Origin: Methylobacterium sp. R2-1
Lineage (GTDB): Bacteria > Pseudomonadota > Alphaproteobacteria > Rhizobiales > Beijerinckiaceae
DNA length: 64,000 nt
Assembly (NCBI RefSeq): GCF_014191355.1
Contig: NZ_JACHWM010000003.1
Span: forward strand, 1 to 64,000
Direction of reading: 5' to 3'
Shown: one piece after another, positions 19,257-27,848 of the stretch
Layout of the letters: each line of letters begins with the position of its first letter
Numbering within the stretch: position 1 is the stretch's first letter
Made by a program: the position numbers and the translations under genes
Notes under the pieces: generated by a model
Told to the model about the DNA's origin: nothing
Database searches by the model: none
Seen by the model: only the letters and a program-made list of their open reading frames with translations

Positions 19257-19556
19257 ATGAATACGCGACTTCTCCTGACCGCCGGCGCACTCTCGCTCGG
19301 TCTCGCTCTCTCGTCGGGCGCTTACGCTCAGGGCATGCAGCGGGGCGGCATGGAGCCCGGCATGGGTGGGCAAACGGGCGGCCAGATGGGCGGCCAAATG
19401 CAGCAGGGTGCGATGGGCGACGACATGGGCCAGGAGCAGCGCCCGATGAAGCGCAGCACCAAGAAGATGAAAAAGCCCATGAAGAGCAAGAAGATGATGC
19501 GCTCCAAGCGCATGAATTCCGGCTCCGGCATGGAGTCCGGAGCGGGCGGAATGTGA
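19257..19556 (+). CDS. small secreted Met/Gly/Lys-rich protein
   Basis: A 99-residue exported protein with a clear signal peptide cleaved near GAYA-Q (residue 25). The mature part has a Gly/Met/Gln-rich first half (repeats like GGQMGGQMQ) and a Lys/Met-rich second half ([16 protein letters not shown]). An AAAGG ribosome site precedes the ATG, and a strong terminator follows, so it is a single-gene unit. Methionine-rich periplasmic proteins sometimes bind copper or serve as methionine-oxidation sinks, but that is only an inference; no family is recognised. Confidence 0.8.
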   Translation: MNTRLLLTAGALSLGLALSSGAYAQGMQRGGMEPGMGGQTGGQMGGQMQQGAMGDDMGQEQRPMKRSTKKMKKPMKSKKMMRSKRMNSGSGMESGAGGM

Positions 19557-19604
19557 TCCACCCGTCACCCGACTGTGACCGGCTCGCCATCTAGGCGATC
19601 CTTG

Positions 19605-19634
19605 GCCCGCCCGGTTAGACCGGGCGGGCTTTTT
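19605..19634 (+). terminator. Rho-independent terminator
   Basis: A perfect 10-bp stem (GCCCGCCCGG and CCGGGCGGGC) with a 5-base loop is followed by five T residues. It ends the Met/Gly-rich protein transcript and insulates the cytochrome b unit. Confidence 0.9.
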
Positions 19635-19720
19635 CGTCTCGAGCGAAAGCTTTTCGTGCTTTCCCGGGCCGGCTCGTCCGCGATGTCCGCCGGGAACGCT
19701 TCTGCAGGGAACAGCGCGCC

Positions 19721-20593
19721 GTGGCCGCAGGATCGATGCTCTCGGGACCCGACATCGTCGAGACGGTGCGGCGGCGATGGATGTTTCGCCACCCGCTGGT
19801 GATCCGGCTGGCGCACTGGATCAACGTGGTCTGCCTCGCCATCCTGCTGATGAGCGGGCTGCAGATCTTCAACGCTCATCCGGCGCTCTACTGGGGCGCG
19901 GCCTCGACCTTCGACAAGCCGTTCGTCGCCATCACCGACGACCAGCGGGACGACGGCACGCCGCGCGGCATCGTCACCATCGCCGGCCACACCTTCGACA
20001 CCACAGGCGTGCTCGGCCTGTCGAACCTCAACGGCCAGCCGGCGGGCCGCGCCTTCCCCTCATGGTCGACTCTGCCGGCGCACCAGGATCTCGCCACGGG
20101 GCGGCGCTGGCACTTTCTGTTCGCCTGGGCCTTCGTCATCAACGGGCTGATCTACCTGCTCTACGGCATCGGCACCGGACAGCTGCGCCGTCGCCTCATC
20201 CCTGACGGCGACCAGATGCGCGGGTTCGGCTCCTCGATCCGCGAGCACCTGACCCTGCACTTTCCCGAGGGCGACGAGGCCAAGCGCTACAACGTGCTGC
20301 AGAAGCTCTCCTATCTCGTCGTCGTCGCGGTGCTGCTGCCGCTGATGCTGATCACCGGCCTGTCGATGTCGCCGGGCGTCAACGCCGTGATACCCCTGCC
20401 CGACCTGTTCGGTGGCCGGCAATCGGCCCGCACGGTCCACTTCATCGTCACCAACCTGCTGGTGTTGTTCGTGATCGTCCACGTTCTGCTCGTGCTGCTC
20501 TCCGGCGTGGCCAACAACATGCGCAGCATGATCACCGGCTGGTTCGTGATCGAGCGTAAAAAACTTCCCGCCGGCTCGGGAGAGATCCCATGA
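19721..20593 (+). CDS. cytochrome b561-type membrane subunit
   Basis: A 290-residue membrane protein with four or more helices. Histidines suited to bind two b-type hemes occur in MFRHPLVIRLAHW, RRWHFLFAWAF, ARTVHFIVTN and VIVHVLLV. A periplasmic loop rich in Asp/Thr lies between the first helices. Proteins of this type (thiosulfate reductase or hydrogenase cytochrome b family) pass electrons between quinone and a periplasmic partner. The downstream molybdopterin enzyme overlaps it by ATGA and is the obvious partner, as in MsrPQ-like pairs, although MsrQ itself is a different type. The start is GTG 19721 or ATG 19736. Confidence 0.88.
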   Translation: MAAGSMLSGPDIVETVRRRWMFRHPLVIRLAHWINVVCLAILLMSGLQIFNAHPALYWGAASTFDKPFVAITDDQRDDGTPRGIVTIAGHTFDTTGVLGLSNLNGQPAGRAFPSWSTLPAHQDLATGRRWHFLFAWAFVINGLIYLLYGIGTGQLRRRLIPDGDQMRGFGSSIREHLTLHFPEGDEAKRYNVLQKLSYLVVVAVLLPLMLITGLSMSPGVNAVIPLPDLFGGRQSARTVHFIVTNLLVLFVIVHVLLVLLSGVANNMRSMITGWFVIERKKLPAGSGEIP

Positions 20594-21537
20594 CCCCCTG
20601 CCCTGTGAGACCCCGCCTGCAGATCCCCCGCCCCCAGCGCCGCGGCTTCCTCACGGCGGCGGCCGGCCTCCTCGGCGTCTCGGCGCTCGGCGGCTGCGAC
20701 CGGTTCGCCGCGAGCCCGACCGGCCAGCGCGCCCTGAAGGCGGGCGAGAACGCCAATCTGTTCGTGCAGCGCCTGCTGCTCACGCCGGCCTCGCTCGCCA
20801 AGGAATTTCCGGATTCGGAGATCTCGCCCTGGTTCAAGCCGAACGGCACGATCGAGCCGCCGGACCGGGCCTACAAGGCGCTCGCCGCCAAGGGTTTCGA
20901 GGGGTTCAAGCTGCGCGTCGACGGCCTCGTCGAGCGGCCGCAGGATCTGAGCCTTTCCGACCTGCGGGCGCTGCCTGCCCGTACCCAGACGACGCGGCAC
21001 GACTGCGTCGAGGGCTGGAGCGCCATCGGCAAGTGGACCGGCGTGCCGCTCTCGGAGGTGCTGCAGCGCGCAGGCCTGAAGCCGAATGCCCGCTACATCG
21101 TGTTCCACTGCGCCGACACGATGGAATATGCGGCTGGCAGCGACGACGAGGCGGCGGAGACGGAAAAGACCGCCGCTCCCGGAATGGAGTCGCGGCCGGA
21201 AGGCGCCGAGAACCAAGCCAGCGATTCGCAGCCCGCCGCTGCCGAGGCCCCGACGGACGAGGGGGAGGAGGTGCAGGGCACGCCCGTGCGCTACTACGAG
21301 AGCATCGATCTCACCGACGCCTATCACCCGCAGACGATCCTCGCCTACGACCTCAACGGCCAGGCTCTGCCCGTCTCGAACGGCGCTCCGCTTCGTCTGA
21401 GAGTTGAGCGGCAACTCGGATACAAGCAGGCGAAATATGTCATGCGGATCGAGGTGACCGAGGGCCTGAAGGGCATCGGCGACGGCAACGGCGGCTACTG
21501 GGAAGACCGCGGTTACGAGTGGTACGCGGGCATCTGA
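20590..21537 (+). CDS. Tat-exported molybdopterin-dependent oxidoreductase (lipoprotein)
   Basis: A 315-residue sulfite-oxidase-fold protein. A twin-arginine signal (QRRGFLTAAAGLLGV) ends in a lipobox (LGGC, Cys36), suggesting export of the folded enzyme and lipid anchoring. Cys139 in TRHDCVEGWSAIGKW is the expected molybdenum ligand, and the C-terminus has the RVERQLGYKQAKYV block of this family. Unusually, an acidic, low-complexity stretch of about 45 residues (184 to 230) is inserted after FHCADTMEYAAG. It is co-translated with a cytochrome b that likely supplies or takes electrons. The substrate is unknown. Confidence 0.9.
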   Translation: MTPCPVRPRLQIPRPQRRGFLTAAAGLLGVSALGGCDRFAASPTGQRALKAGENANLFVQRLLLTPASLAKEFPDSEISPWFKPNGTIEPPDRAYKALAAKGFEGFKLRVDGLVERPQDLSLSDLRALPARTQTTRHDCVEGWSAIGKWTGVPLSEVLQRAGLKPNARYIVFHCADTMEYAAGSDDEAAETEKTAAPGMESRPEGAENQASDSQPAAAEAPTDEGEEVQGTPVRYYESIDLTDAYHPQTILAYDLNGQALPVSNGAPLRLRVERQLGYKQAKYVMRIEVTEGLKGIGDGNGGYWEDRGYEWYAGI

Positions 21538-21685
21538 GGCGGCGCCTCACCCGTTCTCCCGATTTGACAACGCCGCGCCGCTCACCCACTTCTGCGCGGC
21601 GCGAGAGCCGGCCCCCGACCGGTACGCATCCGCGCCATCCCCAAAACCGTACCCGCGGTGAGGCTCTGGCGAGAGGCAGAGGTTC

Positions 21686-24385
21686 ATGAAAGTCGTCGTC
21701 GTCGAGTCGCCGGCCAAGGCCAAGACGATCAACAAATACCTGGGGCGCGATTACGAGGTTCTGGCCTCCTTCGGCCATATCCGCGACCTGCCGGCCAAGG
21801 ATGGCTCGGTCGATCCGGAAGCCGATTTCGCCATGATCTGGGAGTTGGAGGATCGCGGCTCGAAGCGCGTGTCCGAGATCGCACGCGCCGTGAAGGGCGC
21901 CGAGAAGCTCATCCTCGCGACCGACCCGGATCGCGAGGGCGAGGCGATCTCCTGGCACGTCATCGAGGCGCTCACGGCCCGCAAGGCGCTCAAGGGCATC
22001 CCGGTCGAGCGGGTGACCTTCAACGCCATCACCAAAGCCTCCGTCGATGCGGCGATGAGGAAGCCCCGTGAGATCGATCAAGCGCTGGTCGACGCCTATC
22101 TGGCTCGACGGGCACTGGATTACCTCGTCGGCTTCAATCTCTCGCCGGTGCTGTGGCGTAAGCTGCCGGGCGCCAAGTCCGCCGGCCGGGTGCAGTCGGT
22201 TGCGCTCCGTCTCGTCGTCGAGCGCGAGATGGAGATCGAGCGCTTCAAGCCCCGCGAGTACTGGTCGATCGTGGCCACGCTCGCGACCGAGAACGGCGGC
22301 GTGTTCGAGGCACGCCTCGTGGGAGCCGATGGCAAGCGCATCCAGCGCCTCGATGTCGGCAATGCCGAGGAAGCGGCGGCGTTCAAGCGCGACCTCGAAC
22401 TCGCGACCTTCCAGGTGGCGAGCGTCGAGGCCAAGCCCGCCAAGCGCCACCCGCAGCCTCCGTTCACGACCTCCACGCTCCAGCAGGAAGCCTCGCGAAA
22501 ACTCGGCATGGCGCCGGCGCAGACCATGCGCGTCGCGCAGCGGCTCTACGAGGGCGTCGATGTCGGCGGCGAGACCGTCGGCATCATCACCTATATGCGA
22601 ACCGACGGCGTCGACATGGCGCCGGAGGCGATCGCGGATGCCCGCCGGGTGATCGGCCGCGAGTTCGGCGACGCTTACGTCCCCGGCGCGCCGCGCAAGT
22701 ACTCGGTGAAGGCCAAGAACGCGCAGGAGGCCCACGAGGCCGTGCGCCCGACCGATATGGGCCGGTTGCCGAAGCAGGTCGCCCGCTATCTCGAGCCCGA
22801 GCAGGCCCGGCTCTACGAGTTGATCTGGACGCGCACCATCGCGAGCCAGATGGAATCGGCTGAACTCGAGCGCACCACCGTCGATGTCACCGCGAGTGTC
22901 GGCCCGCGCCGGATCGACCTGCGCGCGACAGGTCAGGTCGTGAAGTTCGACGGCTTCCTCGCCCTCTACCAAGAGGGCAAGGACGACGAGGAAGACGAGG
23001 ATTCGAAGCGCCTGCCGGCGATGAAGGCGGGTGATCCGCTGAAGCGCGAGCGTATCGCCTCGACCCAGCACTTCACCGAACCGCCGCCGCGCTACTCCGA
23101 GGCGAGCCTCGTAAAGCGGATGGAGGAGCTCGGCATCGGCCGTCCTTCGACCTACGCGGCGATCCTCCAGACGCTGCGCGATCGCGAATACGTCAAGATC
23201 GAGAAGAAGCGGCTGATGCCCGAGGACAAGGGCCGGCTCGTCACCGGATTCCTCGAGAGCTTCTTCAAGCGCTATGTCGAGTACGATTTCACCGCGAGTC
23301 TGGAGGAGCAGCTCGATCGGGTCTCCAACGCTGAGATCGATTGGCGGGCGGTGCTGCGCGACTTCTGGCGCGATTTCTCTGCTGCCATCGGCGGAACCAA
23401 GGAACTGCGCGTCGCGGAAGTTCTTGAGGCGCTCAACGGGCTGCTCGGCCCCCACATCTTCCCCGAGAAGGCGGATGGCGGCGACCCGCGCGCCTGCCCG
23501 ACCTGCGGCTCGGGCCAGCTCTCGCTCAAGCTCGGCAAGTTCGGCGCCTTCATCGGCTGCTCGAACTACCCCGAGTGCAAGTACACCCGGCAGCTCTCGG
23601 CGTCCGGCGTCGAGGGTGAGGGCGATGGCTCCTCGGCCGAGGGTAGCCAGCCCGGCGTGCGGGTGCTCGGTGACGACCCGGCCACCAGCCTGCCCGTGAC
23701 CCTGCGTGACGGACGCTTCGGGCCGTTCGTGCAGCTGGGCGAGGCGTCGTCCGAGAAGGGGGCGGAGAAGCCCAAGCGCTCCTCGCTTCCGAAGGGCATG
23801 AGCCCGAGCGGCGTGACGCTCGAGATCGCGCTGCGCCTGCTGTCGCTGCCGCGCGAGGTGGCAAAGCATCCAGAGACCGGCGAGCCGATCCTGGCCAATC
23901 TTGGCCGTTTCGGGCCTTACGTGCAGCACGGAAAGACCTATGCCAATCTCGGCAAGGACGACGACGTGCTGGAGATCGGCGCCAACCGCGCCATCGATCT
24001 CATCGTCGCCAAGGAGCAGGGTGGCGGGCGCCCCTCCTCCGATCCCGGCCGCGTGGTCGGCAAGGATCCGGGCGGGCTCGACCTCGTGGTCAAGGCGGGC
24101 AAGTACGGTCCCTATGTCAGCGACGGCTCGGTGAACGCGACGCTGCCGAAAACCATGGCGGCCGAGAGCCTGACGCTGGAGCAGGCGATCGACCTCATCA
24201 ATGCCAAGCGCGCCTCGGGCGGCGGCAAGAAGCCGGTTCGCAAGACGGCGGCCCGCGCCCGCACGGCGACGAAGAAGGCGGACGGCGCTGAGGCGAAGAA
24301 GCCGGCGGTCCGCAAGACGGCGGCGAAGGCTGCGACCAAGCCGGCGGCTGCGAAGAAGGCTTCCGCGAAAACGAAGGCGAGCTGA
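21686..24385 (+). CDS. topA: DNA topoisomerase I
   Basis: An 899-residue type IA topoisomerase that relaxes negative supercoils. It has the TOPRIM start MKVVVVESPAKAKTINKYLG, acidic DPDREGEAISWH, and the active Tyr in GIITYMRTDGVDM. A zinc-ribbon CPTCGSG ... CSNYPEC follows at about residues 605 to 630, then several repeat domains. The C-terminal 60 residues are Lys/Ala-rich, common in alphaproteobacterial TopA and probably DNA-binding. In related genomes topA often follows dprA; here it is on the opposite strand, 5 kb away. No neighbour overlaps. Confidence 0.97.
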   Translation: MKVVVVESPAKAKTINKYLGRDYEVLASFGHIRDLPAKDGSVDPEADFAMIWELEDRGSKRVSEIARAVKGAEKLILATDPDREGEAISWHVIEALTARKALKGIPVERVTFNAITKASVDAAMRKPREIDQALVDAYLARRALDYLVGFNLSPVLWRKLPGAKSAGRVQSVALRLVVEREMEIERFKPREYWSIVATLATENGGVFEARLVGADGKRIQRLDVGNAEEAAAFKRDLELATFQVASVEAKPAKRHPQPPFTTSTLQQEASRKLGMAPAQTMRVAQRLYEGVDVGGETVGIITYMRTDGVDMAPEAIADARRVIGREFGDAYVPGAPRKYSVKAKNAQEAHEAVRPTDMGRLPKQVARYLEPEQARLYELIWTRTIASQMESAELERTTVDVTASVGPRRIDLRATGQVVKFDGFLALYQEGKDDEEDEDSKRLPAMKAGDPLKRERIASTQHFTEPPPRYSEASLVKRMEELGIGRPSTYAAILQTLRDREYVKIEKKRLMPEDKGRLVTGFLESFFKRYVEYDFTASLEEQLDRVSNAEIDWRAVLRDFWRDFSAAIGGTKELRVAEVLEALNGLLGPHIFPEKADGGDPRACPTCGSGQLSLKLGKFGAFIGCSNYPECKYTRQLSASGVEGEGDGSSAEGSQPGVRVLGDDPATSLPVTLRDGRFGPFVQLGEASSEKGAEKPKRSSLPKGMSPSGVTLEIALRLLSLPREVAKHPETGEPILANLGRFGPYVQHGKTYANLGKDDDVLEIGANRAIDLIVAKEQGGGRPSSDPGRVVGKDPGGLDLVVKAGKYGPYVSDGSVNATLPKTMAAESLTLEQAIDLINAKRASGGGKKPVRKTAARARTATKKADGAEAKKPAVRKTAAKAATKPAAAKKASAKTKAS

Positions 24386-24397
24386 GGCGCGCCTGAA

Positions 24398-24429
24398 GAT
24401 ACCCTCTCCCCTCTGTGGGAGAGGGTATC
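24398..24429. repeat. perfect 13-bp inverted repeat after topA
   Basis: GATACCCTCTCCC and its exact reverse complement are separated by six bases. With no T-run it is not a classic terminator, but it lies between convergent topA and trmB. A second palindrome with the same CCTCTCC core lies 100 bases on. Confidence 0.7.
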
Positions 24430-24530
24430 TGCGGAGCAGGCGGGAGAGGGGCAGCACGACGGTGCCCTCACAGCCGGCCTCGATCGAGCGGAAGTCTGGG
24501 TTCTCTAACCCGACCTCCTACCGGGGCCAT

Positions 24531-24552
24531 CCTCTCCCGCGGAGTGGAGAGG
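24531..24552. repeat. second CCTCTCC/GGAGAGG palindrome
   Basis: CCTCTCC and GGAGAGG flank eight bases. It shares its core with the repeat at 24398 and may be a degenerate copy of the same dispersed element, ending just before the trmB stop codon. Confidence 0.5.
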
Positions 24553-24567
24553 GAGATCGCGGCGCTG

Positions 24568-25305
24568 TCAGCCCTCGCTGACCTGCTCGAACGTCAGGTA
24601 GCTCGGCCGCCTGCCGGCCGCGAGGGCCTTGGCCTCGTAGCGGGTGCCTGGCCAGCCGGGAAACGGTCGGCGCCAGTCATCGGCGGTCTCGGCCGTCCAG
24701 CGGAGCTGCGGGCAGCGGGCGGCGCGGACCAGGGTCCAGCCAACGTAATCGTCGATGTCGCTGGCGAAACGGAAATGGCCGCCGGGGCGCAGCACCCGGG
24801 CGATCTCGGCGAGTGAGGCGTCCGATACGAATCGGCGCTTGCGCTGGCGGCGCTTGGGCCAGGGATCAGGATAGAGCAGGTAGACTCGAGCGAGGCTCGC
24901 ATCCGGAAGAGCGGCGAGCAGAGCGGTCGCGTCCTCGTCCCAGACGCGGACGTTGCGCAAAGACCGCTCGTCCACCGCGCGCAGCAGCTTGACCACGCCG
25001 TTGACGAAGGGCTCACAGCCGATGATGCCGGTCCGCGGGTTGGCCTCGGCCTGGGCCGCGAGGTGCTCGCCGCCGCCGAAGCCGATCTCCAGCCAGACCT
25101 CGTCGATCGGAACCGGGAACAGGCTCGGCGGATCCAGGAATTCGCCGCGCTCGGGCAGCGCGACGCGCAAGCGCGGCAGCGCCCCTTCGAGGCGCTGCTC
25201 CTGGCCCGGACGCAGCCGTTTGCCCTTGCGACGCCCGTAGAAGGCCCGCTCGGCGTCACCGGTCCCACCCGTTTCGGGAGGGATGCTGTCATCCCTCCCC
25301 TTCAT
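24568..25305 (-). CDS. trmB: tRNA (guanine-N7-)-methyltransferase
   Basis: A 245-residue SAM-dependent enzyme making m7G46 in tRNA. The SAM-binding motif is LEIGFGGGEHLAAQA, and the family signature LLYPDPWPKRRQRKRR is complete. The C-terminal block TRYEAKALAAGRRPSYLTFE is also typical. It follows metK by 11 nt on the same strand, so the SAM synthetase and a SAM consumer share a transcript. Length and ends are normal. Confidence 0.96.
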   Translation of the reverse strand: MKGRDDSIPPETGGTGDAERAFYGRRKGKRLRPGQEQRLEGALPRLRVALPERGEFLDPPSLFPVPIDEVWLEIGFGGGEHLAAQAEANPRTGIIGCEPFVNGVVKLLRAVDERSLRNVRVWDEDATALLAALPDASLARVYLLYPDPWPKRRQRKRRFVSDASLAEIARVLRPGGHFRFASDIDDYVGWTLVRAARCPQLRWTAETADDWRRPFPGWPGTRYEAKALAAGRRPSYLTFEQVSEG

Positions 25306-25316
25306 GCGGGTCGGGC

Positions 25317-26495
25317 TCAGAAGGCCGACTTCAGCTTGGCCGCCAGATCGGTCTTCTCCCAGGAGAAGCCGCCGTCGGCATCGGGCTCGCGGCCAAAATG
25401 GCCGTAAGCCGAGGTGCGGGCGTAGATCGGCTTATTGAGCTGCAGCGCCGTGCGGATGCCGCGGGGCGAGAGGTCGAGGGCGTCCATCAGGACCGACTCG
25501 AGCTTCGCCTCGTCCACGGTGCCGGTGCCGTGCAGGTCGACGTAGATCGATAGGGGCTTGGCCACGCCGATGGCGTAGGAGAGCTGGATCGTGGCGCGGC
25601 GGGCGAGCCCGGCGGCGACGACGTTCTTGGCCAGATAGCGGGCGGCGTAGGCGGCCGAGCGGTCGACCTTGGTCGGATCCTTGCCCGAGAAGGCGCCGCC
25701 GCCGTGGGGCGCCGCACCGCCATAGGTGTCGACGATGATCTTGCGGCCGGTGAGGCCGGCATCGCCGTCGGGGCCGCCGATCACGAACTTGCCAGTCGGG
25801 TTGACGTGCCAGGCGGTGCCCTCGTTGACCCAACCCTCCGGCAGGGCCTTGAGGATGTAGGGCTCGACGATGGCGCGCACGTCGGCCGAGTCGAGCGACT
25901 CGTCGAGATGCTGCGTCGACAGCACGATCTGCGTCACCTCGACCGGACGGCCATCGGCGTAGCGCACGGTGACCTGGCTCTTGGCGTCGGGACCGAGCTT
26001 GGCCGCGTCGCCCTGCTTGGCCTTCCGCGCGTCGGCGAGATCCTTGAGGATCTTGTGGGCGTAGAAGATCGGGGCCGGCATCAGGGCCGGGGTCTCATCG
26101 GCGGCGTAGCCGAACATGATGCCCTGGTCGCCCGCGCCCTCGTCCTTGTTGCCGGCGGCGTCGACGCCCTGGGCGATGTCGGCCGACTGCGCGTGCAGGT
26201 GGATGGCGACGTCGTTGTTCTTCCAGTGGAAGCCGGACTGCTCGTAGCCGATGTCGCGCACGGCTTCGCGGGTCAGCTCCTCAAGGTCCTTGAAGGTCAC
26301 GGAATCGGGGCCGCGTACCTCGCCCGCGATCACGACGCGGTTCGTCGTCGTCAGCGTCTCGACGCCGAGCCGCGCCTCCGGCATCGCGGCGAGGTAGGCA
26401 TCGACCACGGTGTCCGAGATCCGGTCGCTCACCTTGTCGGGGTGGCCTTCGGAGACGGATTCGCTGGTGAAGAGGTAGTCGGAACGAGGCATCAT
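25317..26495 (-). CDS. metK: S-adenosylmethionine synthetase
   Basis: A 392-residue enzyme that makes SAM from methionine and ATP. It shows [18 protein letters not shown] near the start (ATP site), [10 protein letters not shown] in the middle and the phosphate loop [20 protein letters not shown]. Two ATG codons are adjacent (26495 and 26492); the protein starts MMPRSDYLF or MPRSDYLF. It heads the metK-trmB pair, with an XRE regulator gene 213 nt upstream on the same strand. I see no SAM-II or SAM/SAH riboswitch pattern in the leader. Confidence 0.97.
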   Translation of the reverse strand: MMPRSDYLFTSESVSEGHPDKVSDRISDTVVDAYLAAMPEARLGVETLTTTNRVVIAGEVRGPDSVTFKDLEELTREAVRDIGYEQSGFHWKNNDVAIHLHAQSADIAQGVDAAGNKDEGAGDQGIMFGYAADETPALMPAPIFYAHKILKDLADARKAKQGDAAKLGPDAKSQVTVRYADGRPVEVTQIVLSTQHLDESLDSADVRAIVEPYILKALPEGWVNEGTAWHVNPTGKFVIGGPDGDAGLTGRKIIVDTYGGAAPHGGGAFSGKDPTKVDRSAAYAARYLAKNVVAAGLARRATIQLSYAIGVAKPLSIYVDLHGTGTVDEAKLESVLMDALDLSPRGIRTALQLNKPIYARTSAYGHFGREPDADGGFSWEKTDLAAKLKSAF

Positions 26496-26708
26496 GCACC
26501 CCCGATTGTCGGGCGCGCCTCGTGTTGCAACGGCGCTTGACCCGGTCTCCAGAGGCGCGGCTTGTCGCATCGACGTTTCGGACGGTCAAGCCGGAATGGC
26601 GAAATCGTCCGTTTTAACGAACGATGTGATACCGCTTTCGACGCGCCGCCCGAGATCATGTGCGGCCGGCAATCTGGAGCCGTGGGACGGATTCGAGGCT
26701 GTGACGGG

Positions 26709-27116
26709 TCAGGTCTTGAGTTCGCGGCTCAGCGTTTCGACGGCGGCGGAGAGTTCGCGGCGCTGTTCCTCGCTGAACGTCTCGACGAACTGGCGAGCGA
26801 AGGCTCGAGCAAGATCAGACCAGGGCTCGGCCGTGTAAGACTGTTGTCCGTTGTCCGAAAAGCCGCGTTCCGTTTCGGGATCAGGATGAGGAATGCCGTC
26901 GAGGAAATCGGAGACAGGAGTATTGGTGAGACGGCTCAGGATCGCGAGATGGATGGCGCTGATCCGATTGACTCCCTTCTCGTACTTCTGGAGCTGAGCA
27001 GCCGACATCCCGAAGCTATCGGCAACGGCGCGCTGCGTCAGCTTCGAGCGTTTGCGCTGCTCAGCAATACGGCGTCCGAGAAGGACGTCGCGCTCATCGG
27101 TCTTCTGGCCTGCCAT
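26709..27116 (-). CDS. XRE-family HTH transcriptional regulator
   Basis: A 135-residue DNA-binding protein with one helix-turn-helix domain (about residues 10 to 68): LGRRIAEQRKRSKLTQRAVADSFGMSAAQLQKYEKGVNRIS. The remainder, with LARQFVETFSEEQR, is acidic and probably for dimerisation. In Hyphomicrobiales an HTH gene is often found just upstream of metK and trmB, and that order is kept here, suggesting a link to methionine or SAM metabolism, though the targets are not visible. The start could also be GTG 27131. Confidence 0.85.
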   Translation of the reverse strand: MAGQKTDERDVLLGRRIAEQRKRSKLTQRAVADSFGMSAAQLQKYEKGVNRISAIHLAILSRLTNTPVSDFLDGIPHPDPETERGFSDNGQQSYTAEPWSDLARAFARQFVETFSEEQRRELSAAVETLSRELKT

Positions 27117-27300
27117 CTGCACTCTGCCCACACTCTATTGGGCGATGCTTCGATCGAAAACTTTCCTGTTGCAAGGCCAAGCAAGTGGCAACAGCGACGA
27201 CGCACGCAATATGTCATTTGTTAAAGGTGCGGCGCGGCGTCGCAGGCCTATCGGAGCGTGAAAGGGCAGATGCGCCGCAATCAGAGGGTCGAAGAAAGAG

Positions 27301-27619
27301 TGGCGTCCCCGGCAGGGCTCGAACCTGCGACCCCAGGTTTCATACCACTTCGGCTTTCGCCGCCGCACTGCCCGCGCGTTCGTGGCCTGGACTATCCCTT
27401 CACCCTGGGCCTCAAGCGAGGCCTTTAGGTGCCGCCCGTCTAGTCTCTACACCTTCCCGCAACCCGCAAGGGGCTTCAGGCTTGGCTCGGGATCGGCAGG
27501 GCGCCACGACGCCGGAAGCTTTCCCCGAATTTGAGCGGATCCGCCGCGCGGTTTCCCATCGCGGCGCCCAATTGTGGAGTTTAGGAAACCTGTGCTCTGT
27601 CCAGCTGAGCTACGGAGAC
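27301..27619 (-). tRNA. tRNA-Arg(CCU), interrupted by a group I intron
   Basis: The exons form a complete 77-nt tRNA. The 5' exon (27619 to 27583) gives acceptor GTCTCCG, D-arm GCTC/GAGC and anticodon arm CAGGT-TTCCT. The 3' exon (27340 to 27301) gives AA-ACCTG, variable GGGTC, T-arm GCAGG-TTCGAGC-CCTGC, acceptor CGGGGAC, discriminator G and an encoded CCA. The anticodon loop TTCCTAA is restored only by joining the exons, so the gene depends on splicing. The anticodon CCU reads AGG. The acceptor stem contains one G-U pair. Confidence 0.93.
27341..27582 (-). ncRNA. group I self-splicing intron in tRNA-Arg(CCU)
   Basis: A 242-nt insertion directly after anticodon base U36. The 5' exon ends in U and the intron ends in G, as group I introns require. 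Core elements are visible on the minus strand: GACTA (within 27429 to 27453) and TAGTC (within 27384 to 27400) can form P7, the guanosine-binding helix. There is no internal reading frame, so it is a minimal intron. A group I intron of similar size at this tRNA is known from Agrobacterium tumefaciens. Confidence 0.88.
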
Positions 27620-27848
27620 GTCCATCCAGGCTTAGCATCATCGCGCGGGACCGCCAACCACTCGGGTCCCGGACGGTGAAGATTACACAGCTTGCGCTGC
27701 GGACCCCGAATCTTCGACCTGTGGCCCGGCGGACTCACGGGGCGACAATCCGCGATTGTGGGGCCTCGATGCCCTCGATCGCCGCGATCCGGGCGCTTTT
27801 CGCGCGGCATCCTCGCCCGTGACGAGAGGCCGAGCGCGAGCGGTGGTG

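Noticed and set aside
21440..24457. Minus-strand open frame of about 1000 codons over topA
   Set aside because: Antisense shadow of topA with biased Arg/His/Ala composition and no family motif.
26496..26708. Possible SAM riboswitch before metK
   Set aside because: I looked for SAM-II and SAM/SAH patterns in the leader and saw no matching conserved core.
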